Positions 6,912 to 14,157 of a DNA stretch of 16,445 nucleotides are shown piece after piece. The number at the start of each line of letters is the position of its first letter. Within the stretch, counting starts at the first letter, position 1. The stretch is from Paratractidigestivibacter sp963649365 (GTDB taxonomy: Bacteria; Actinomycetota; Coriobacteriia; Coriobacteriales; Atopobiaceae), in NCBI GenBank assembly GCA_963649365.1, contig CAVJHQ010000052.1, forward strand, positions 1 through 16,445, read 5' to 3'. The translations under genes and the position numbers were made by a program. The notes beneath the pieces were generated by a model. The model saw only the letters and a program-made list of their open reading frames with translations. It was not told where the DNA came from and did not search any database.

Positions 6912-7847
6912 TTACGCCATGACGAGCATCGCGATCAGCGGGATCGTGAGGATCGAGGCAACGATCGAGATGAACGTGCCCTGCGTCATCGGCTTGGCGT
7001 CCTTGCCGTACATGAGGCAGTAGAGGATGCCGTTGGTGGCCACGGGCATGGCCTGGCCCAGCACGACGATGCCGAGCACGAACCGGTTCGTGATAAGCCC
7101 GCGCATGAGGAGCCACAGGACAACGGGGACGCCGACGAGGCGGAAGGCCACGGCCACGTAGGCGCGCCAGTTGTTGACCATCTCGCGCGCCGAGTAGTTG
7201 GCAAGAGACGAGCCCGAGATGAGCAGGGCCGCCGGTGTGGTGAACTGGCCGCAGGTCGTGAGGCCGTCGCCGAGGATGCCGAGGTCGTTCACGCCCAGCA
7301 GCACCAGCACGAGCACGACGACGCTCGCGATGAGCACGGGGGAGAGGAGCTGCCTGGCGCAGGACCTCGCGACCTCGCCCGCGCCGCCCTCAGGCATGCC
7401 GGAGATGAGGATCATGCCCACGCTGAACACGAAGAGGTTCCACGGGATGTTCGCGATGGCGGCGTAGAGCACCGCGTCGCCGCCGAGGACCGCGGAGAGC
7501 ACGGGGAAGCCGATGAGGCCCACGTTCCCGTACGCCACGATGAAGCTGTAGACGCCGCGGGCCTGCTTCTCGGCGCCGATGAGGCGCGGTACCACGAGGG
7601 CCACGAGCGTCGCGACGACGTAGCCGAGCAGCGAGAACGCGAGCAGCTGGGCGATGTCGCCGGCGGCGGGCAGGTCGCGCGCGCAGACCGAGGCGACGAT
7701 CATCGCCGGCAGGGTCACGTTGACCACGAGCCCGGAGAGCTTCTTGTCGAAGTCGCCGCCCATGAAGCCGAGCTTGTGGGCGATGTAGCCGATGAGGATG
7801 GGGATGGCGAGCACCACCATCTGGAGCGCTGTGTCGGAAAAGCTCAC
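6912..7847 (-). CDS. AEC-family transporter (auxin efflux carrier / malonate-type permease)
   Basis: This 311-residue membrane protein is rich in hydrophobic helices from end to end, consistent with the 10-helix AEC fold. These carriers move organic anions such as malate, malonate or related carboxylates. Family marks include NVTLPAMIV (43-51) and YGNVGLIGFPV (106-116), and the second half repeats the pattern near the C-terminus (VLGQAMPVATNGILY). The start is GTG at 7847, with GGAGG on this strand 9 bases upstream (7857-7861). Only 3 bases separate it from the stop of the upstream kinase gene, so the two are co-transcribed and probably translationally coupled. Position at the end of the acyl-phosphate operon suggests it imports the substrate acid or exports the product acid. 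Direction and substrate are inferred only. Confidence 0.9.
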   Translation of the reverse strand: MSFSDTALQMVVLAIPILIGYIAHKLGFMGGDFDKKLSGLVVNVTLPAMIVASVCARDLPAAGDIAQLLAFSLLGYVVATLVALVVPRLIGAEKQARGVYSFIVAYGNVGLIGFPVLSAVLGGDAVLYAAIANIPWNLFVFSVGMILISGMPEGGAGEVARSCARQLLSPVLIASVVVLVLVLLGVNDLGILGDGLTTCGQFTTPAALLISGSSLANYSAREMVNNWRAYVAVAFRLVGVPVVLWLLMRGLITNRFVLGIVVLGQAMPVATNGILYCLMYGKDAKPMTQGTFISIVASILTIPLIAMLVMA

Positions 7848-7850
7848 GCC

Positions 7851-8975
7851 TTACGCCTCCACGTCCGCGATCGCGCCGTCCATGGTGAAGCCCTTCCAGC
7901 TGGGCTCGCCGGTGAACGTCATGACCTTCTCCTCGCCGTCGAGGGCCCGGATTGCGCCCGCGGCCAGGGCGTCCATCTCGAAGTCGCCGGCGTAGACGTG
8001 GACGGGGGCGATCCACTCGACGCGCTCGGTCACGTAGGAGACGAAGCGCGGGTCGTGGGAGACGCCGCCGGTGAGCACGATGCCGTCGACCTTGCCCTTG
8101 AGGACGGCCGCGAAGCCGGCGATGTACTTGGCGACCTGGTAGGCCATGGCGTCGTAGACGACCTCGGCCCACGTGTCGCCGGCCTCGATGCGCTCGATGA
8201 TCCGGCGCGCGTCGTCGGTGCCGAGAAGCCCGACAAGGCCGCCGGTCTTGCCGACCACGCCGTCCATGGCCTTCTTGTCGGCGCCCTCGGCGAAGGCCAT
8301 CTTCACGACCGGCTTGGCGGGGACGTCGCCGCAGCGGTTCGGCGCGAAGGGGCCGGCGCCCTCGAGGACGTCGTTGGTGTCGACCATGCGGCCGTGCTCG
8401 TGGCACGCGACGGAGAGGCCGCCGCCGACGTGCGCGACGATGAAGTTGCCCTCCTCGTAGGTGCAGCCGACCTCCGCGGCGCAGCGGATGGCGCACTCCT
8501 TCTGGTTCAGGCAGTGCACATGGCTCTTGCGGTAGACGCCGGGCCAGCCGGTGATGCGCGCGACGTCGGCAAGCTCGTCGGTGTCGGGCTGGTTGACGGC
8601 GTAGGCGGGGCGCCCGACCTCCTGGGCGAAGGCGTAGAGCAACGGCGCGCCGAGGATGGCGGGGTGGTTCACGCCGGCGTTCATGACGTGGTCGCAGACG
8701 GTCTGGTCGATGGCGAAGGTGCCGCCGATGGTCGGGCCCATGGCGCCGCAGTAGCCGGAGAAGGCGTCGATGTCCTCGAGCTTGATGCCCTGCTCGTCGA
8801 GGGCGGCGAGGATGGTCTTCTTGCGGTACTCGAACTGGTCGGCGGCCATGTCGAACTGCTTGAGCTCGTCGGCGGGGTGGGTCACGTTCAGGCGGAAGAG
8901 CGCCTCGGTGCCCTCGAAGACGGCGACCTTAGTGGAGGTGGAGCCCGGCGAGAGGGTGAGGATCTTGTAGGCCAT
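7851..8975 (-). CDS. buk: Butyrate kinase-type carboxylate kinase
   Basis: This 374-residue cytosolic enzyme of the ASKHA fold catalyses acyl phosphate + ADP to carboxylate + ATP, a fermentative ATP-forming step. Motifs: LSPGSTSTK (8-16, phosphate-1 loop), VAHVGGGLSVACHEHGRMVD (180-199, phosphate-2 region), GPFAPNRCGDVP (208-219, the equivalent of the GPFSPERSG segment of butyrate kinases) and LTGGVSHD (adenosine region). The start at 8975 has AAAGGA just upstream. An open frame extends further but without a ribosome site. Length is slightly above the usual ~355. Chain-length preference cannot be read from sequence: butyrate, branched or longer acids are all possible. It is downstream of the Pta-like gene with a 125-bp spacer and just upstream of the AEC carrier. 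Confidence 0.93.
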   Translation of the reverse strand: MAYKILTLSPGSTSTKVAVFEGTEALFRLNVTHPADELKQFDMAADQFEYRKKTILAALDEQGIKLEDIDAFSGYCGAMGPTIGGTFAIDQTVCDHVMNAGVNHPAILGAPLLYAFAQEVGRPAYAVNQPDTDELADVARITGWPGVYRKSHVHCLNQKECAIRCAAEVGCTYEEGNFIVAHVGGGLSVACHEHGRMVDTNDVLEGAGPFAPNRCGDVPAKPVVKMAFAEGADKKAMDGVVGKTGGLVGLLGTDDARRIIERIEAGDTWAEVVYDAMAYQVAKYIAGFAAVLKGKVDGIVLTGGVSHDPRFVSYVTERVEWIAPVHVYAGDFEMDALAAGAIRALDGEEKVMTFTGEPSWKGFTMDGAIADVEA

Positions 8976-9100
8976 GGTTGTCCTTTCTGGGCGGTTCGGG
9001 CGGCGAGAAGGGCGCGGGGGCGAGAGCCCGAGGGCGGCGTGCGCAGGCGCGAAGACGCCGGTTGACGCCGCGCCAGGTCCCTTCTTGCCGCCTCGGAGGT

Positions 9101-10102
9101 TTAGCGGGCGGAGAGCACGAGCATCGCGATGTCGCCGACGATCTCGTCGACGGTGGCGCCGCGGCTCGAGTCGGCGACGGGCTTGGCGAAGCCGTTGAGC
9201 GTGTGGCCGTAGGCGGCGCCCTTGGCAAAGCGCTGGATCAGCTTGACGGCGATGTTGGCCGCGTTGAGGTCCGGGAAGACGAGCACGTTGCAGCGGCCGG
9301 CGACCTCGGAGCCCTCGCCGACCTTCTTTGCGGCCACGGCGGCGTCGATGGCGGCGTCGAGCTGGAACTCGCCGTCGGCGGCGATGTCCGGGCGACGCTC
9401 GTGGACGAGCCCGATGGCCTCGTTCACGCGGTTCACGCTCTCGCCCGCGCCGGAGCCCTTGGTCGAGAACGAGAGGAAGCCCACGCGCGGCTCCCAACCC
9501 ATGATGGCCTTGACGCCGTCGGCGGCCGAGATGGCGATGGAGGCCAGCTCAGAGGCGTTGGGCTCGGGGTTGAGCCCGCAGTCGGTGAAACAGATCACGC
9601 CGCCCTCGGGGCCCTCGAAGCCGGGGGTCTCGACGAGCGCGAGGATGGAGGGGACGTCGACGCCCTCGGCCAGGCCGATGGTCATCTGGGCGGTCATGAG
9701 CACGTCGCCGGTGGTGTTCACGTGGCCGCAGAAGGTGCAGTCCACGTCGCCGAGCTCTTCCATGACCATGGCCCACCACATCGGGTTCTTGAGCTTGCGG
9801 CGGATGCCCTTGGCCGAGAGCATGCGGGGCTTGCCGCCGTCCATGAAGCGGGTTGCCAGCGCCTCGAGCGCCTCGGCGTCGGAGGTGTCCACGATCTCCA
9901 TGCCCTCGAGCGAGACCCCGGCCTCCTCGGCGGTGGCGTTGATGACGTCGGCGGGGGAGACGAGCACCGGGGTGCCGATGCCGTCGTCGAGCACGCGGCG
10001 CGCGGCCTGGAGGGTCTTTGCGGCCTCGCACTCGGGCAGGGCGACGCGGGCCTTCTTCTCACAGGCCTTGGCGTCCTCGGTGAGCTTCTCGATAAGCGTC
10101 AT
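9101..10102 (-). CDS. Phosphate acyltransferase, Pta/Ptb family
   Basis: This 333-residue enzyme converts an acyl thioester plus phosphate to an acyl phosphate and free thiol carrier. The N-terminal ARVALPECEAAKTLQAA matches the VALPE start of phosphotransacetylases. The C-terminal half carries the typical GFLSFSTKGSGAG, DGEFQLDAAI, NVLVFPDLNAANIAVK and GFAKPVADSSRGATVDEIV segments. It corresponds to the catalytic domain of Pta and lacks the extra N-terminal regulatory domains of long forms. Beside a butyrate kinase the natural reading is a Ptb-like role, but the sequence resembles acetyl-type Pta at least as well, so I give no symbol. The start at 10102 has AAAGGA upstream. A terminator-like hairpin sits between it and the ACP gene. 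The neighbouring ACP raises the possibility that it uses acyl-ACP as well as acyl-CoA (inference). Confidence 0.92.
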   Translation of the reverse strand: MTLIEKLTEDAKACEKKARVALPECEAAKTLQAARRVLDDGIGTPVLVSPADVINATAEEAGVSLEGMEIVDTSDAEALEALATRFMDGGKPRMLSAKGIRRKLKNPMWWAMVMEELGDVDCTFCGHVNTTGDVLMTAQMTIGLAEGVDVPSILALVETPGFEGPEGGVICFTDCGLNPEPNASELASIAISAADGVKAIMGWEPRVGFLSFSTKGSGAGESVNRVNEAIGLVHERRPDIAADGEFQLDAAIDAAVAAKKVGEGSEVAGRCNVLVFPDLNAANIAVKLIQRFAKGAAYGHTLNGFAKPVADSSRGATVDEIVGDIAMLVLSAR

Positions 10103-10124
10103 TGCGGGTCCTTTCTATATAAAA

Positions 10125-10154
10125 GGGGCCCGAGGGCACGCTGCCCCGGGCCCC
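10125..10154 (-). terminator. Terminator or attenuator between acp and the phosphate acyltransferase gene
   Basis: Read on the minus strand, arms GGGGCCCG (10147-10154 strand complement) and CGGGCCCC (10125-10132) pair fully, with TGCCC/GGGCA inside and a 3-base loop. TTTTATATAG follows. The acyltransferase ribosome site lies immediately after the T run. It lies inside a string of same-strand genes, so it probably lowers rather than abolishes downstream expression. Confidence 0.8.
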
Positions 10155-10164
10155 GTGGGGAGAA

Positions 10165-10416
10165 CTACATGGACAGGGCGTCGTCCACGAACTTGGCGGC
10201 GTCGGCGAAGGTCACGCACTTGTTGAGCTGCATGTAGGGGACCTCGACCTCGTACTCGTCCTCGAGGGCGGAGGCGAACTGCACGATGTTGACGCTCTTG
10301 CAGTGCAGGTCGTCGACGAACTTGGTGTCGGGGCCGAGGGTGTCGGGGTCGGAGCCGAAGAGGTCGGCGGCCTTGTCCTTGAGGATGTCGATAACCTCGA
10401 GCTGGAAGTCGTTCAT
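10165..10416 (-). CDS. Acyl carrier protein (atypical attachment site)
   Basis: This 83-residue acidic protein has the four-helix ACP pattern: helix I (QLEVIDILKDKAADLFG), then DTLGPDTKFVDDLHCKSVNIVQFASALEDEYEVEVP, then FADAAKFVDDAL as the last helix. Ser41 in CKSVNI takes the place of the Ser in the usual DSL motif and is the expected 4'-phosphopantetheine site. The residue before it is Lys instead of Asp, and the one after it is Val instead of Leu. The start at 10416 has AAGGAG upstream. No fatty-acid synthesis genes (fabD, fabG, fabF) are near. It sits between the CocE-type hydrolase and the Pta-like gene, so it is probably a pathway-specific carrier, separate from the housekeeping ACP (inference). 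It is flanked by a hairpin on each side, which would allow it a different expression level. Confidence 0.88.
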   Translation of the reverse strand: MNDFQLEVIDILKDKAADLFGSDPDTLGPDTKFVDDLHCKSVNIVQFASALEDEYEVEVPYMQLNKCVTFADAAKFVDDALSM

Positions 10417-10482
10417 GTTTCTCTCCTTTTTCTGCGCCCGGGGGCTTGACCTCGGGCTTGTTTCTAATGCTGCTGCTTGCGT

Positions 10483-10508
10483 GGCGAGAGGGACAGTGCC
10501 CTCTCGCC
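10483..10508 (-). other. Perfect intercistronic hairpin between hydrolase and acp
   Basis: GGCGAGAGGG (10483-10492) and CCCTCTCGCC (10499-10508) form an uninterrupted 10-bp stem around a 6-base loop. There is no T run on either strand, so it is more likely an mRNA-processing or 3'-stabilising element, or a Rho-associated pause, than a classic terminator. It lies 22 bases past the hydrolase stop codon on the minus strand. Confidence 0.6.
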
Positions 10509-10530
10509 GGGGTGCCGATCGAGGGCGCGT

Positions 10531-12345
10531 CTACTTGTTCTCGTCGCCGTGCCAGATGTAGTCGCCGACCTGGTACTTGGGCGGGACGACCGGGATCTGC
10601 AGGTAGGACTGGTGAGAGCCGCCGGTGTGGATGACGTGGATGCCGTCGCCGTTGTCGGTCTTGTGGTTCATGTCGTTGTCGTGGAACCACTCGGTCTTGA
10701 CGAAGCGGCCGGCCACGACCACCTGGATCTTCTCGCCCTTGTGCCAGAAGCGGGAGTGCGGGTACATCTCGACGTCCACGGGCACGATCTCGCCGGGCTG
10801 CATGCGCTCCTCCTTCTCGTGGCTGTGCACGGGCTGGAAGTCGGAGGCGTACTGCGGGTCGAGGTCGCGGTGCGAGCAGCGCAGGAAGCCCCACGCGCCG
10901 CGGAAGGGGGCGCCCATGACGCGGATGGGCACGTAGTTGCCGTCCTTGTCGAGCTTGATGACCCAGGGGAAGAGGTCCATGTTGTCGTAGCCGCGGCACT
11001 CCACCTCGAGGTGCAGCTTCATGAAGCCGGTGATCTCGGTGTCCTCGGTGAACTGGTAGGTGAAGGTCGTGGACTCGGTCTTGGGGTCGTAGCTGACCTC
11101 GGCGTCGTTCGGGTACTCATCGAAGCCGGCCTCGCCGTTGGCGGCATCCAGGTAGAGCTTCTTGTATTGGGTGCGCTTGAGCGGGAAGGTCTCCTCGGCG
11201 CGGCGGGAGGCGTAGTCGTAGTCATAGCCGTCCATGACGTCGAGGCGCACGCGCGGGGTCATCTCCCAGCCGTTGTGGATCTCCTTGCAGTAGCGGTCGA
11301 AGAACTTGCGCACGTCCTCCATGTTGGCCGGGGTATAGGTGTCGGGCCACTCGAAGTCGCGGTGGGCGCGCATCCACTTCTTGGGGGTGCGGATGCGGCG
11401 GAAGCCCTCGAAGGCGCCGCGCAGGTGGTGGTGGACCCAGCCGGCGGTCACGTACGTCGGGATGCGGATCTTGTTCCAGTCGACGATCTTGTCCTTGTAA
11501 TAGGCGTTCATCAGGGGATACTTGGCGACCATCGCCGGGGTGTCCTCGATGTAGTTGTTGACGGCGAGCGCCTGGATGATGTGGGTCTCGTAGTCGGGGT
11601 TGGGGATGCCGCCGCAGAAGTAGGACTCGCGGTAGAGGTCGCCCTGGCCTTCCCAGGCCGCGAGGCAGGCGAGGTGGGGCGGACGGGTCGCGGCGATGCG
11701 CCAGTGGGCCATGCAGACGCCGGAGTTGCCGATCATCGTGGCGCGGCCGTTGCACCACTCCTGGGCGGTGACCCACTCGATGAAGTCGTAGCCGTCCTGG
11801 GCGTCCTGGGAACCCCAGAGGTAGACGTCGCCCTCGGAGTTGCCGACGCCGCGCGGGTCGACGTTGGCCACGGCGTAGCCGTAGTGGCACCAGTAGCCGG
11901 GGTCGGGGGCCTCGAACTTGGCGTAGGACGAGACGGTCTTGGGCGGGACGCCCATGAGCTGCCAGGAGTCCATGCCCTCGGAGGGGTTCTTGCCGAAGGG
12001 GGCGAAGACGCAGATGACCGGGACCTTCTCGGTGGTGTTGGCCGGGCGGTAGATGTCGGCGTAGATGGTGGTGCCGTCGCGCAGGACGCAGGCGACGTCG
12101 CGCTCGCACATGACGTTGGGGATGTCGGTCATGTAGGTGTGCGGGTTGTACTTGGCGCAGAAGCCCATGGTGGCGACCATCTCGGCGTCGCCGGCGTCGG
12201 GGTCGTCGCGCAGCTTCTGCTTGAGCTCGTCGAGCTCCTCGCGGGTCTTGCCCGGGTTGCCCTTGGCGAAGGGGACCTCGAACTCCTCCTTGTTCCTGCC
12301 GAACGTCATCGTCTTGTAGATGCCGTTGTACTCTTGCTCGGCCAT
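10531..12345 (-). CDS. CocE/NonD-family (peptidase S15-like) alpha/beta hydrolase
   Basis: This 604-residue protein has an alpha/beta hydrolase domain followed by a jelly-roll C-terminal domain, as in CocE esterases and X-Pro dipeptidyl peptidases. The family core is clear: VLRDGTTIYADIYRP (about 88-101), ANVDPRGVGNSEG (160-172) and the nucleophile elbow IGNSGV with Ser208. From about residue 360 (NGWEMTPRVRLDV) the C-terminal binding domain begins, ending with GGSHQSYLQIPVVP. The usual GWYD acid position reads GWVHH (302-306), so the catalytic Asp must lie elsewhere, possibly D335 in EWPD. H328 is a candidate His. There is no signal peptide, so it acts in the cytoplasm. The start at 12345 has AGAGGAG upstream. 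It is first gene of the minus-strand string and divergent from the PucR-type regulator. Substrate (ester, amide or peptide) is unknown. Confidence 0.9.
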   Translation of the reverse strand: MAEQEYNGIYKTMTFGRNKEEFEVPFAKGNPGKTREELDELKQKLRDDPDAGDAEMVATMGFCAKYNPHTYMTDIPNVMCERDVACVLRDGTTIYADIYRPANTTEKVPVICVFAPFGKNPSEGMDSWQLMGVPPKTVSSYAKFEAPDPGYWCHYGYAVANVDPRGVGNSEGDVYLWGSQDAQDGYDFIEWVTAQEWCNGRATMIGNSGVCMAHWRIAATRPPHLACLAAWEGQGDLYRESYFCGGIPNPDYETHIIQALAVNNYIEDTPAMVAKYPLMNAYYKDKIVDWNKIRIPTYVTAGWVHHHLRGAFEGFRRIRTPKKWMRAHRDFEWPDTYTPANMEDVRKFFDRYCKEIHNGWEMTPRVRLDVMDGYDYDYASRRAEETFPLKRTQYKKLYLDAANGEAGFDEYPNDAEVSYDPKTESTTFTYQFTEDTEITGFMKLHLEVECRGYDNMDLFPWVIKLDKDGNYVPIRVMGAPFRGAWGFLRCSHRDLDPQYASDFQPVHSHEKEERMQPGEIVPVDVEMYPHSRFWHKGEKIQVVVAGRFVKTEWFHDNDMNHKTDNGDGIHVIHTGGSHQSYLQIPVVPPKYQVGDYIWHGDENK

Positions 12346-12511
12346 TCAAAACTCCTCTCGGGTTTTGTCTATCCGCGCCTTGGCCTTGTGGCGGGCCGAG
12401 CGCGGAACCATCGAGGATTAGTGTGGTGTTTCGGGCGTTTCCGGTCATTGGACTAGGTGACAAAGTTTGGGGGCGGGCAAGGCCGGTGAGCGGTACCCGT
12501 GAACACACCCA

Positions 12512-12549
12512 TGTGCAATCGCACAACGCGCGCGTATTATTGTTTGTGC
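12512..12549. promoter_or_regulatory. Regulator/hydrolase divergent operator candidate with -10 box
   Basis: TGTGC (12512-12516) and GCACA (12521-12525) are inverted around AATC, and a further TTGTGC (12544-12549), within GTTTGTGC, is inverted to the GCACAA at 12521-12526. TATTAT (12535-12540), a good -10 for the regulator gene, lies between the half-sites. This is the layout expected of an autoregulated divergent operator. The same GTTTGYGC/GCACAA elements recur at 14535-14593 and 15848-15859. The rest of the 246-bp divergent spacer shows no other clear element. Confidence 0.5.
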
Positions 12550-12591
12550 CGCGCGCTTGTCGCGACGCCAGGAAGACCTTGAGGGGGATGC

Positions 12592-14148
12592 ATGAAACTA
12601 CGGACCGTTCTGAACGAGCTCGCCTGCTCGGATTGGCGCGTGGGCAAAGAGGAGCTCCTGGACGAGGACGTCCTGCTCACCCCCGAGTACGGGACGAACG
12701 TCCCGCCCGAGGCGAGGCTGCTGCGCATGGCGCGCCTCTCGGACTTCCAGGACGGGCATGCCAAGCCGAGGGACCGACACATCATGCTGGTGCTCGCCGG
12801 CAAGGAAATCCCGGAGGGACTGCGCGTCGGGGGCGACTTCGTCGTCGTGGCCGCGAACCAGAGCTACGACGACTTCCGCGCGGCGTTCCTCGACCTGCCC
12901 GCCAAGGCGGCGGTGCTCGAGCTGCGCCGCGACCGGATGTTCGACGCGTTCCTCTCGAGCTACGACCTCGGGCAGTTCGCCAAGCGGTCTTCTGCGGTGC
13001 TGGGCAACCCCGTCATCATCACCAACGCCGACAACCGCCTGCTCGCCACGGCCGGAGAGTTCCCTGACGACGCGCCGGACGTGCAGGAGGTGCTCTCGCG
13101 CGGCTATCTCTCCGAGGAGGTCAACTCCGAGTTGGAGGGCGACGGCACCCTCGCCGCCGTGCGCCGCGCGCGCCACTCGATCATGAGCGCGACCGAGCGC
13201 TACGGGCGCCATTGGGTCACCTCGATCATCTACTATCACCATCTCGAGATGGGCCGCTACGACGTGCTCGAGCTCGACCGGCCTATCTCGGGCTTTGACC
13301 TGGAGCTCATCGACTACGCGGGGCTGCTTGCCGGCGTGATGATCGAGCGGCTCGGCGCGGCGGGGGAGCGCGTGGGGTCGGGCTCCTCGGTGCTCCACGA
13401 CCTCGTCGAGGGCGGCTTCGTCAACGAGCAGACCATGCGCGCGCAGCTGTTGCTCACGAACCTTCCCACAGAGGGCTCCTACGTGATCGTCGTCGTCACG
13501 GGGCAGCGCAACGCCGACCGCGACTACCATGCCCGCATCGGCGCCATGGCCGGCCGTGCCCTGCGCAACAGCCTCTGGTGCGCCCGGGACAACTGCCTGG
13601 TCGTGCTCGCGCCCATCGGCCGGAGCGAGACCGCGGGGTACGACGATTACGCCCGCGCCCGCCGCCGTCACCAGTCCAACAAGGCCTTCTCCTCGATGCT
13701 CGCGAACAACGAGCTCTCCGCCTTCGTGAGCGAGCCCTTCAGCGATCTCTCCATGTGCCCGGGGCGCTTCCGCGAGGCCGTCGACCTCTCTGAGTCCCTC
13801 CGCGACCCCGAGCCCGGCAAGTCGTACTTCTTCTGGGAGCACCGCTTCGCCACGCTCGCCTCCATCTCGTCCACGCCGGACAAGCTCGAGATGCTCCTCG
13901 ACAAGCGCGTGGTGGCGATGGCCGACTACGACCGGGAGCACGGCACCGCGTATCTTCAGACCGCGATCATGAGCGTCCGCTACCCCGGCAGCCCCGCCGA
14001 CGCCGCCTCCGCGCTGAACGTCCACCGAAACACGTACTTCTACCGCATGAACAAGGTGCGTGAGCTGTTCTTTATTGACCTTAAGGACGGCGACGACCGC
14101 CTTGCGCTCTCGTTCTCCGCGAGCATCATGGAGGGCATGGGCCGCTAA
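12592..14148 (+). CDS. PucR-family transcriptional regulator
   Basis: This is a 518-residue DNA-binding regulator. The C-terminal segment (about 447-518) is the PucR C-terminal HTH: a leading AYLQTAIMSVRY helix, then SPADAASALNVHRNTYFYRMNKVREL (467-492), which holds the helix-turn-helix. The HRNT.YYR core is diagnostic. The N-terminal region (1 to about 120) resembles the PucR ligand-sensing type (RTVLNELA ... LVLAGKEIPEGL), and the middle (about 120-400) is a GGDEF-like/sensor segment typical of this family but without a clear catalytic motif. PucR-type proteins usually respond to a small-molecule catabolite and control adjacent catabolic genes. The start at 12592 has AGGGGG just upstream. 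The divergent arrangement makes the hydrolase-to-transporter string its likely target. Its stop lies 9 bases before repeat array 2. Confidence 0.9.
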   Translation: MKLRTVLNELACSDWRVGKEELLDEDVLLTPEYGTNVPPEARLLRMARLSDFQDGHAKPRDRHIMLVLAGKEIPEGLRVGGDFVVVAANQSYDDFRAAFLDLPAKAAVLELRRDRMFDAFLSSYDLGQFAKRSSAVLGNPVIITNADNRLLATAGEFPDDAPDVQEVLSRGYLSEEVNSELEGDGTLAAVRRARHSIMSATERYGRHWVTSIIYYHHLEMGRYDVLELDRPISGFDLELIDYAGLLAGVMIERLGAAGERVGSGSSVLHDLVEGGFVNEQTMRAQLLLTNLPTEGSYVIVVVTGQRNADRDYHARIGAMAGRALRNSLWCARDNCLVVLAPIGRSETAGYDDYARARRRHQSNKAFSSMLANNELSAFVSEPFSDLSMCPGRFREAVDLSESLRDPEPGKSYFFWEHRFATLASISSTPDKLEMLLDKRVVAMADYDREHGTAYLQTAIMSVRYPGSPADAASALNVHRNTYFYRMNKVRELFFIDLKDGDDRLALSFSASIMEGMGR

Positions 14149-14157
14149 GGGGTCGTC

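Noticed and set aside
6744..9065. Long plus-strand open frame of about 770 codons
   Set aside because: It lies antisense to the AEC transporter and acyl kinase genes, its translation is a low-complexity Val/Glu/Arg/His-rich product of GC-biased codons, and both minus-strand genes have clear families and ribosome sites.
8976..9100. Terminator between phosphate acyltransferase and kinase genes
   Set aside because: The spacer is GC-rich with minor stems but no T run, so co-transcription is more likely.
10477..12456. Long plus-strand open frame of about 660 codons
   Set aside because: It is antisense to the CocE-type hydrolase and shows no domain, only Val/Gly/Leu/Asp-rich shadow sequence.
12598..14025. 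Minus-strand open frame of about 475 codons
   Set aside because: It is antisense to the PucR-type regulator, whose HTH is unmistakable. The reverse frame has no recognisable motif.
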